The position numbers and the translations under genes were made by a program. A stretch of 13,414 nucleotides of DNA from Alcaligenaceae bacterium (lineage in GTDB: Bacteria > Pseudomonadota > Gammaproteobacteria > Burkholderiales > Burkholderiaceae_B). The notes under the pieces were generated by a model. The model saw nothing but the letters and a program-made list of their open reading frames with translations. It was not told the origin of the DNA and did no database searches. Below are positions 1-5,889 of the stretch, one piece after another (the first letter of the stretch is position 1; every line of letters starts with the position of its first letter). The stretch covers positions 1 to 13,414 of the forward strand of contig CANCRX010000084.1 of NCBI GenBank assembly GCA_947380655.1, given 5' to 3'.

Positions 1-20
1 GGCTATTTAAATTTAACGTC

Positions 21-43
21 ATCATTCAAATAAATTGAATGAT
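21..43. promoter_or_regulatory. Putative LysR-type operator (perfect 9-bp inverted repeat)
   Basis: Arms ATCATTCAA (21-29) and TTGAATGAT (35-43) are perfect reverse complements around the spacer ATAAA. The core from T26 to A38 fits the T-N11-A box with dyad symmetry that LysR-type regulators bind. It lies just upstream of the lysR-like start codon, so autoregulation is the simplest reading, possibly with control of a divergent gene to the left of the window. The palindrome is seen directly; its function is inferred. Confidence 0.55.
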
Positions 44-52
44 AATATCGAT

Positions 53-1021
53 ATGATGCAAAATAAAAAACAAAATATCAGCCGTTCGACTTATGAGGCC
101 CTGACCCCTGAGGCACTCAATATGCTCCAAGCCATTGCTGAAACAGGCAGCTTTGCCGCCGCTGCACGCAAGCTTGACCTGGTGCCCAGCGCCCTGACCT
201 ATCGGGTACGTCAACTCGAGGACGCTCTGGACGTTCTGCTATTTGATCGCAGCTCGCGTCAGGCAAAACCTACCGATGCTGGCCGCGAGCTTTTGCGAGA
301 AGGCATGCGCCTGCTCGACGATATGAATGCGATCGCCAGCAGGATTAAACGCATCGCAACGGGCTGGGAAGCGCAGCTCACAATCTCCGTTGACACCATC
401 ATCGCTCCGTCGGCGATGATGGAACTCTGTGAAGCCTTCCTCGCCACAAATCCCCCCACTCGCCTCAGGATCAGGGATGAAGCGCTCTCTGGCACGATTC
501 AGACACTTGAGTCAGGCTTGTCAGATCTCGCCATTGGGATCCCGGATCAGGCGCAAATTTTAGGGAAAAATATTCACCAGCAGGCTATCGGGACCGTTAA
601 CTTTGTTTTTGTTATTGCGCCACACCATCCTCTCGCCCTAGAAAAAGAGCCTCTTCACCCTGAACTGATTGCCAAGTACCGCATCATTTCAGTTGCTGAC
701 TCCATCCAGCGTGGTGCAGGTGTCACAATTGGAGTCAGCCTTGGACAGGATGTGCTGACGCTCCCAACCATGGCGGCAAAACTTGATGCACAGATTCGTG
801 GACTGGGTTGTGGCTTTGTACCCGAACCGATGGCAAGACCCTTTCTGGAGTCGGGTCGACTGGTCGCCAAGCAGGTCGAACAAGCAGAACGTAAAACACA
901 GGCGAAATACGCCTGGAGACAAGGTAAAAACAAACCAGGACGTGCACTGGGCTGGTGGCTGGAGCAGCTCGCTAAGCCCACCACCCGACAGGCGTTACTC
1001 GAGCACCACCGGAGTCGTTAA
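53..1021 (+). CDS. LysR-family transcriptional regulator (YhaJ-like)
   Basis: DNA-binding transcriptional regulator of 322 residues, the usual LysR length. The N-terminal winged helix-turn-helix occupies about residues 16-75 (LTPEALNMLQAIAETGSFAAA, then PSALTYRVRQLED and LLFDRSSR). A linker helix and a periplasmic-binding-protein-like effector domain follow, from about residue 105 (ATGWEAQLTISVD). The YEALTPEAL opening and ATGWE junction recall the YhaJ branch of Proteobacteria; the ligand is unknown. ATG53 (or ATG56) is chosen because the only longer option, TTG35, lies inside the palindrome at 21-43; neither ATG has a clear Shine-Dalgarno. The gene is followed by an Old Yellow Enzyme gene on the same strand 80 bp downstream, a possible target. 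The family call is firm; start and target are less so. Confidence 0.9.
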   Translation: MMQNKKQNISRSTYEALTPEALNMLQAIAETGSFAAAARKLDLVPSALTYRVRQLEDALDVLLFDRSSRQAKPTDAGRELLREGMRLLDDMNAIASRIKRIATGWEAQLTISVDTIIAPSAMMELCEAFLATNPPTRLRIRDEALSGTIQTLESGLSDLAIGIPDQAQILGKNIHQQAIGTVNFVFVIAPHHPLALEKEPLHPELIAKYRIISVADSIQRGAGVTIGVSLGQDVLTLPTMAAKLDAQIRGLGCGFVPEPMARPFLESGRLVAKQVEQAERKTQAKYAWRQGKNKPGRALGWWLEQLAKPTTRQALLEHHRSR

Positions 1022-1054
1022 GTCGCAATGACTTGCAGCCACGCGCATCAACCA

Positions 1055-1068
1055 TTAGCATCTGCTAA
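1055..1068. promoter_or_regulatory. Small inverted repeat upstream of the Old Yellow Enzyme gene
   Basis: TTAGC-ATCT-GCTAA is a perfect 5-bp dyad in the 80-bp gap between the lysR-like gene and the oxidoreductase gene. Its position 34 bp before the start codon suits an operator or activator site. It does not share sequence with the palindrome at 21-43, so binding by the same LysR protein is not shown. Short dyads also arise by chance. Confidence 0.3.
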
Positions 1069-1101
1069 AAATCCATTCCAAGATTAATGACAGGACCAAC
1101 C

Positions 1102-2211
1102 ATGAGCAAGCTTTTTTCCCCCATCGAACTCGGCCCCCTCAAGCTCGAAAATCGCATCATCATTGCACCGATGTGCCAATACACGGCTGACAACGGTAAA
1201 GCCACCGACTGGCATTTGATCCATCTGGGTCAGCTTGCCTTTTCAGGCGCTGGACTGCTGATTATCGAAGCGACTGCGGTCGAGCCAATCGGTCGTATTA
1301 CCGCGGGTTGCGTCGGTTTATATTCGGACGAAACTGAAGCTGCACTCAAGCGTGTGGTGGATGCTATCCGTCAGTACTCAGATATGCCCTTAATGATTCA
1401 GCTCGCCCATGCCGGTCGTAAAGCCTCGAGTCATCGTCCCTGGGATGGCGCGCAACTGCAACTGGTCGCGGACGGCGGCTGGCAAACTGAAGGGCCTTCA
1501 GCGATCCCTCACTTACCCACCGAGCCCGCGCCACGCGCGATTGATGCAGCCGGCCTCACACGCATCAAAGAAGCTTTTGTCGCCTCGGCAAAACGCTCGG
1601 AGCGTATCGGATTTAACGGTATAGAGTTGCACGCCGCCCACGGCTATCTGCTGCATCAATTCCTCTCACCGCTGGCTAATCAGCGCACTGACGAATATGG
1701 CGGCTCACTTGAGAACCGCATGCGCTTCCCTCTCGAGGTTTTTGATGCAGTACGCGCGGCCTGCCCCAACATTTCTGTCGGTATCCGGATTTCAGCCACA
1801 GACTGGGTCGATGGCGGACTGACGTCGCAGGAGTGTGTGGAATTTGGAAAAATACTGAAAGCACGGGGTTGCGACTTTATCGATGTTTCGAGCGGTGGCA
1901 TTTCACCTCTGCAAAAAATCACCTTGGGCCCTAAATATCAAGTCCCTCTGGCAACCGAAATTAAACAAGGCACAGACCTGCCAACCATGGCAGTCGGTCT
2001 GATCACGACTCCCGCCGAAGCCGAAGGCATTGTGGCCGATGGTGAGGCCGATATGGTGGCCCTCGCACGAGGCATGCTCTACGACCCACGTTGGCCCTGG
2101 CATGCTGCAGCCGAGCTCGGCGCAAGCGTGACAGCACCTAAACAGTACTGGCGCTCGCAGCCACGTGGGTTATCAGATTTATTTAAAGGTGCAAAAACCG
2201 GGATGCGGTAA
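1102..2211 (+). CDS. NADH:flavin oxidoreductase, Old Yellow Enzyme family (YqjM-type)
   Basis: FMN-dependent ene-reductase of 369 residues that would reduce activated C=C bonds (enones, possibly nitro compounds) with NAD(P)H in the cytosol. It is a TIM barrel with the YqjM subclass marks: APMCQY near the N-terminus (Cys25 and Tyr27, matching YqjM Cys26/Tyr28), the substrate-binding pair in HAAHGYL (His177, His180), and NQRTDEYGGSLENR at 193-206. The C-terminal ALARGMLYDPRWPWHAA segment is typical of the family. ATG1102 is preferred over the in-frame ATG1087 because AGGA at 1092-1095 gives a 6-nt Shine-Dalgarno spacing, and MSKLFSPIELG matches the usual family start. It lies downstream of a LysR regulator and is convergent with yajQ, with no bases between the stop codons. 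The physiological substrate is unknown. Confidence 0.93.
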   Translation: MSKLFSPIELGPLKLENRIIIAPMCQYTADNGKATDWHLIHLGQLAFSGAGLLIIEATAVEPIGRITAGCVGLYSDETEAALKRVVDAIRQYSDMPLMIQLAHAGRKASSHRPWDGAQLQLVADGGWQTEGPSAIPHLPTEPAPRAIDAAGLTRIKEAFVASAKRSERIGFNGIELHAAHGYLLHQFLSPLANQRTDEYGGSLENRMRFPLEVFDAVRAACPNISVGIRISATDWVDGGLTSQECVEFGKILKARGCDFIDVSSGGISPLQKITLGPKYQVPLATEIKQGTDLPTMAVGLITTPAEAEGIVADGEADMVALARGMLYDPRWPWHAAAELGASVTAPKQYWRSQPRGLSDLFKGAKTGMR

Positions 2212-2694
2212 TCAATCCCTGAAGTTGTTGAACTGTAACGGCAGTTCAACTTCGGTTTTTTTCAATAACGCGATGGCTTCCTGCAAATCATCGCGTTTTT
2301 TTCCGGTTACCCGCAGCTTTTCACCGGTGATCTGAGATTCAACTTTGAGCTTGGCTGCCTTCATGGCTGCAATCAGTTTCTTTGAAACAGGCTGCTCAAG
2401 ACCTTGCTTGATGGTTACTTTCTGACGCGCACCACCCAGATTTTCAAGCGGATCCGCGATATCGAGACAGCGCGTATCAATGCCGCGCGCACTCAAGCGA
2501 CCACGCAGAATGTCGAGCATCTGCTTGAGCTGGAATGCACTGGAAGCAATCTGATTCACAACAAACCCCTCGAGTTCGAATTTGGCGTCCGTGCCCTTGA
2601 AATCAAAACGGGTAGAAAGCTCTCGATTGGCCTGATCGACCGCATTAGTTAACTCGTGTTTGTCGACTTCTGAAACAACGTCAAATGAAGGCAT
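2212..2694 (-). CDS. yajQ: YajQ family nucleotide-binding protein (DUF520)
   Basis: Cytosolic protein of 160 residues, the normal length of YajQ/DUF520. It starts MPSFDVVSEVD, contains NRELSTRFDFKGTD (about 24-37), and ends LPLQFNNFRD, all family hallmarks. YajQ folds as two ferredoxin-like domains and binds nucleotides; a Xanthomonas member acts as a cyclic di-GMP receptor affecting gene expression. Whether this one binds c-di-GMP cannot be read from sequence. The gene stands alone on the minus strand between two plus-strand genes. Its stop codon directly abuts the oxidoreductase stop, and its last codons also form what looks like a terminator for the opposite strand. Confidence 0.95.
   Translation of the reverse strand: MPSFDVVSEVDKHELTNAVDQANRELSTRFDFKGTDAKFELEGFVVNQIASSAFQLKQMLDILRGRLSARGIDTRCLDIADPLENLGGARQKVTIKQGLEQPVSKKLIAAMKAAKLKVESQITGEKLRVTGKKRDDLQEAIALLKKTEVELPLQFNNFRD
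2221..2262 (+). terminator. Rho-independent terminator of the oxidoreductase gene, inside yajQ codons
   Basis: On the plus strand GAAGTT(GTT)GAACTG (2221-2235) pairs with CAGTTCAACTTC (2242-2253) through 12 base pairs and a 3-nt bulge. The loop is TAACGG, and GG plus seven T residues (2256-2262) follow. This is a textbook intrinsic terminator 10 nt after the oxidoreductase stop. The same bases encode the conserved C-terminal residues of YajQ on the other strand. Confidence 0.75.
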
Positions 2695-2810
2695 GGCTCA
2701 TCCCAATGATTTAGATCCAACCTATAGTTTAATCCGCCCTTGCAAGGATTAGAATGAACGGTACGCTAGTACCTCAAACAGCACCCGTCAGCACCTTTAG
2801 GAACTCAATC

Positions 2811-3671
2811 ATGTCAGACTGCACCGGCGTCATTACCCAGCTTTTCATCTATCCGGTCAAGTCGTGTGCGGGAATTGAAGTCAGTGCGTCCCGCCTCACT
2901 GACACCGGTTTGGAGATGGATCGTGAGTGGATGATCGTCGATCAGGACGGTATGTTTCTGACTCAACGCCAAATCCCTCATCTGGTCTGGATCACGCCCT
3001 CGCTAACCCAGAATGCACTGGTGCTAAACGCCCCCGATCAGCCAGAAATCAGTATCCCTCTTACCTACCGGGGAAAATCTCTGAAAGTGACGGTCTGGCG
3101 CGACACCCTCGAGGCAGATGACATGGGTGATGCAGTCGCCGAATGGCTTGATCGCTATCTGGCGGTGCCTGGCAAACAATTTCGACTGGTTCGATTTTCT
3201 GCAACTTCGCGTCGGATTTCAGCCAAAGAATGGACGGGGGATCTTGAAGCACCCAATATGTTCAGTGATGGTTTTGCTGCAAACGTTGTGACACAGCAGG
3301 CCTTGGACGATCTAAACGACCGTTTAGTCACTGCAGGACATGAACCCGTCAGTATGCTGCGCTTTCGTCCTAACATCGTCATCGAAGGACTGGATGCACA
3401 CACCGAAGACGATTTGAGTGTCATGCGCGTGCATACCGCTAGCGGTTTAATAGAACTGGCTATGGCGAAACCTTGTCCGCGCTGCCCAATTCCAGATATC
3501 GATCCATTTACTGCCCATTCAACGCCTAATGTGAGCCAGACGTTGCAAACCTATCGTGCACTGCCAAGAATGAACGGTGCACTTTGTTTTGGCATGAATG
3601 CCGTTGTTAAAGCCGGTGCGGGAAAATCACTGCATACTGGCCAACCCTTCGAAGCAGACTTCGCAATCTAA
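2811..3671 (+). CDS. MOSC domain-containing protein (YcbX/mARC-like)
   Basis: Probable molybdenum-cofactor-binding protein of 286 residues. An N-terminal MOSC_N beta-barrel (about residues 6-120, from ITQLFIYPVKSCAG through GLEMDREWMIVD) precedes the MOSC domain (about 130-286), which contains RFRPNIVI and KPCPRCPIPDID. The cysteine in the latter (Cys222 or Cys225) corresponds to the conserved MOSC Cys thought to hold the sulfur or Mo ligand. Relatives such as E. coli YcbX and eukaryotic mARC reduce N-hydroxylated compounds; YcbX carries an extra ferredoxin domain that is absent here, so an external electron donor would be needed. ATG2811 (AGGA at 2799-2802) is chosen because family homology begins almost at once. 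ATG2754 is also in frame and also has a good Shine-Dalgarno (AAGGA), giving a 305-residue product. The substrate is unknown. Confidence 0.88.
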   Translation: MSDCTGVITQLFIYPVKSCAGIEVSASRLTDTGLEMDREWMIVDQDGMFLTQRQIPHLVWITPSLTQNALVLNAPDQPEISIPLTYRGKSLKVTVWRDTLEADDMGDAVAEWLDRYLAVPGKQFRLVRFSATSRRISAKEWTGDLEAPNMFSDGFAANVVTQQALDDLNDRLVTAGHEPVSMLRFRPNIVIEGLDAHTEDDLSVMRVHTASGLIELAMAKPCPRCPIPDIDPFTAHSTPNVSQTLQTYRALPRMNGALCFGMNAVVKAGAGKSLHTGQPFEADFAI

Positions 3672-3691
3672 ACAACCACATGAGCCTGAAC

Positions 3692-3722
3692 GGCTGCATG
3701 CTAAAGTCAAGTCAGCCTTTTT
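3692..3722 (+). terminator. Weak terminator or attenuator candidate after the MOSC gene
   Basis: GGCTG (3692-3696) can pair with CAGCC (3713-3717), followed directly by TTTTT (3718-3722). The stem is only 5 bp and the loop is 16 nt, so termination may be weak. It lies between the MOSC stop and the small DUF5993 start, where a transcript end would make sense. Confidence 0.3.
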
Positions 3723-3736
3723 ATGGAATCTCTGCC

Positions 3737-3895
3737 ATGATCATGATGTTGCCATTTTTTACTGCGATGCTCGCTATCTGGTTTGGTATTCGCGGACAAC
3801 GTACTGTTGCAATCACCTCGTGGGTCATCACGTTCATTATCTATCTGGGATGGTTGAAATACCACATCACGGATAAGTTGAATATTTCTCTTTAA
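3737..3895 (+). CDS. DUF5993 family small membrane protein
   Basis: Protein of 52 residues with two hydrophobic segments, about 4-17 (MLPFFTAMLAIWFG) and 24-41 (AITSWVITFIIYLGWLKY), joined by a basic turn GIRGQR that should face the cytosol. It ends YHITDKLNISL. The two short helices and the H-x-T-D-x-L-N ending match my recollection of DUF5993, a family of unknown function commonly placed directly before dsbB-like genes. That is the arrangement here, with a gap of 11 bp to the next gene, suggesting co-expression and perhaps a role with the disulfide oxidase. ATG3737 is chosen because the first helix begins there; an upstream in-frame ATG3680 would add 19 residues unlike the family. The family call is by memory, without a search. 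Confidence 0.75.
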   Translation: MIMMLPFFTAMLAIWFGIRGQRTVAITSWVITFIIYLGWLKYHITDKLNISL

Positions 3896-3906
3896 AGGGC
3901 GACGCC

Positions 3907-4479
3907 ATGAGTTTTTCAAATAGCCTGAAAGGTAGCCGTTCACAGCAATGGTCCTATACCTTCAACTTGATCGGCGTGCTTGCCATCTGCGGCTCGCTGA
4001 TTGAAGCGTTCTACTACCAGATCTTCATGCACGAGCTACCCTGCCCGCTATGCCAATTACAGCGCGTCGCGCTGACGATGGCAGGTATTGGCATGATGCT
4101 TAACATGCGCTTTGGCCCTTCTGCGGTTCACTACGCGATCGTTCTTGCTTCATCCATTGCAGGCGCCGCAGCCTCAGTCAGACAAATTTTGCTGCATATA
4201 GAACCAGGCGATCCTGGTTATGGTTCAGACCTCTTTGGCCTGCACTTTTATACCTGGAGCTTTTTTTCATTTTTAACCATGATGATATTTTGCTCAGTCA
4301 TGCTTTGTATTGATCGCAACAATATGACTGCCGCATTTAAAACCGCAGCCAGCGCGCTCACTGCCTTTGTCATGTATCTGTTCCTGACGCTGGCGGCAGC
4401 TAATACTGTGACATCTGTCATGGTTTGCAAATTCGGCTCATGCCCAGATAACCCCACCGTGTATTACTGGAAATTTTGA
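3907..4479 (+). CDS. DsbB-like disulfide bond formation protein
   Basis: Inner-membrane protein of 190 residues with four predicted transmembrane helices (about 18-38, 54-68, 76-96, 115-134) plus a fifth hydrophobic stretch near 145-170. The first periplasmic loop holds CPLC (Cys46, Cys49) in HELPCPLCQLQR, the DsbB signature that passes electrons to quinone. The loop where canonical DsbB has its second cysteine pair (about 97-115, HIEPGDPGYGSDLFGLHFYTW) has no cysteine. Instead two cysteines sit near the C-terminus (Cys174, Cys179, VCKFGSCPDNP). This fits a DsbB-like subfamily linked with DUF5993 rather than classical DsbB. Its partner thioredoxin-like protein is not in the window. An AAAGGG run just upstream can serve as Shine-Dalgarno. 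Cys131, Cys134 and Cys28 lie in or near helices. Confidence 0.88.
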   Translation: MSFSNSLKGSRSQQWSYTFNLIGVLAICGSLIEAFYYQIFMHELPCPLCQLQRVALTMAGIGMMLNMRFGPSAVHYAIVLASSIAGAAASVRQILLHIEPGDPGYGSDLFGLHFYTWSFFSFLTMMIFCSVMLCIDRNNMTAAFKTAASALTAFVMYLFLTLAAANTVTSVMVCKFGSCPDNPTVYYWKF

Positions 4480-4511
4480 CAATGGGGTTTAGTCATTTTA
4501 TTTAGATAAAT

Positions 4512-5405
4512 ATGTCAAAAATTTTTTTCTGTGCAGCACTGCTGATTGTGTCGAGTGCAAGTCTGGTGAGCAATCCGGCTTATGCTGCTCCACCCACGCA
4601 GACTGCCGCAGACGTCAGCCTGACGCCAGCCACGCTGAACCATCCTGTTCCGGGAGGAATCGCGGTCATCACGCTCGACACTGCGGCTGAGGCACCACAG
4701 GTCAGCTTTCAATCTAAACCTGTGCTCGTCATACCCGGTGCTCAAGGAGAGTGGCTCGCCATTGTCGGGATTGCACTCAATGTTGCTCCCGGCTCGCACG
4801 CTATACAGGTCAGACGCGATCCCCGCAACAACGCGAGTGTGCGCAACATTCCGTTCACGGTTCAAGAAAAAAAATATAAAGAACAACGTCTAACCATAAA
4901 AAACACACGACAGGTCAATCCACTTCCAGAAGACCTCAAACGCATCAATATCGAACTAGCCGCGCAAAATCAGGCCTATCAACAATTCAGTAAGAACCTG
5001 CCAAGCAATGTCTTGTTCGACAAACCGGTTGAGGGACCACTCTCCAGTCCGTTCGGATTAAAACGTTTTTTTAACGGTGAGCCCAGAGCCCCGCACTCTG
5101 GTCTGGACTTCGCTGTCCCGACAGGCACACCGATTCGTGCACCCGCTGCAGGTAAAGTTATCTTGACGGGAAATTATTTTTTTAATGGCAACACAGTATT
5201 TCTGGATCATGGCCAAGGCTTAATCAGTATGTATTGCCATTTGTCCGTCATCGACGTAAATGTAGGTGACCACCTGGATCGAGGTCAGATTCTCGGCAAA
5301 GTGGGCGCGACGGGTCGCGTCACGGGTGCTCACCTTCACTGGAATGTCAGCCTGAATGACGCCAGAATTGATCCAGCGATTCTGATCGGCCTGTTCAAGC
5401 CGTGA
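4512..5405 (+). CDS. Secreted M23 family metallopeptidase (LytM-type peptidoglycan endopeptidase)
   Basis: Protein of 297 residues. The N-terminus (MSKIFFCAALLIVSSASLVSN) is a signal peptide with a likely cleavage AYA|AP after residue 25. A beta-rich region (about 35-120) and a short helical linker (about 140-162) lead to the LytM/peptidase M23 domain (about 175-290). Zinc ligands are visible as H195-x3-D199 (HSGLD) and H276 in HLHW (H274-L-H276); H243 in YCHLS is the other active-site histidine. The site is complete, so an active endopeptidase cutting peptide crosslinks in periplasmic peptidoglycan is expected. The gene starts 32 bp after the dsbB-like stop without an evident Shine-Dalgarno, and is convergent with the DUF1854 gene 19 bp away. 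Targets and activators are unknown. Confidence 0.93.
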   Translation: MSKIFFCAALLIVSSASLVSNPAYAAPPTQTAADVSLTPATLNHPVPGGIAVITLDTAAEAPQVSFQSKPVLVIPGAQGEWLAIVGIALNVAPGSHAIQVRRDPRNNASVRNIPFTVQEKKYKEQRLTIKNTRQVNPLPEDLKRINIELAAQNQAYQQFSKNLPSNVLFDKPVEGPLSSPFGLKRFFNGEPRAPHSGLDFAVPTGTPIRAPAAGKVILTGNYFFNGNTVFLDHGQGLISMYCHLSVIDVNVGDHLDRGQILGKVGATGRVTGAHLHWNVSLNDARIDPAILIGLFKP

Positions 5406-5424
5406 TGAATCTGCGCTGAGGGTA

Positions 5425-5889
5425 TTACAGGAAGCGGTCGAGCAGCTTACGGCTGGCCTTATCCAGTGCGAGCATATCGCGCAACAAGAATCGTAATCCG
5501 TGACTATCTGTAATGATTAACATCGCGCCGACTAGCCGACGGATGTCTTCTTCGCCTTTGAGTACAAACTGGGTAGTCCCACGATTGGTCTCTACCGACC
5601 AGGTACTCGGCGTTGAAAACGTGGATACACTGACAATTCGATGAATCTCCGGCATCAGTTCGCGCGTTGAGATTTCCTCTTGCACCAGAGCAAAGACATC
5701 TTCGGGTAACTCTGAAGGGGTCTCTACCCAAAAAAGCTCTTTACCCTCACTGCTCATCAACGCCAGACAACCATCCGGGGCATTCACAGGAAAGGCACGC
5801 ACAGGAGTAATGCCCTCATGCACCTGACCATCCGGCATTGTCAGCACGAGGCGACCTGCAGTGTTGCGGAACATTTTTAAATCAAGCAT
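5425..5889 (-). CDS. DUF1854 family protein associated with cyanophycin loci
   Basis: Soluble protein of 154 residues without signal peptide or membrane segment, rich in beta-forming stretches. I recognise it as DUF1854, a family that recurs beside cyanophycin synthetase genes in Betaproteobacteria; no biochemical role is established to my knowledge. Recognisable parts are GITPVRAFPVNAPDGCLALMS, GKELFWVE and, near the end, ITDSHGLRFLLRDMLALDKASR. The start at 5889 overlaps the end of the ABC transporter gene by 8 nt (ATGCTTGA contains both start and stop) and is preceded by GGAG, so the two are probably translationally coupled. A start at 5913 is possible but lengthens the overlap and adds eight residues. 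Co-translation suggests a partner or accessory subunit of the transporter. Confidence 0.88.
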   Translation of the reverse strand: MLDLKMFRNTAGRLVLTMPDGQVHEGITPVRAFPVNAPDGCLALMSSEGKELFWVETPSELPEDVFALVQEEISTRELMPEIHRIVSVSTFSTPSTWSVETNRGTTQFVLKGEEDIRRLVGAMLIITDSHGLRFLLRDMLALDKASRKLLDRFL

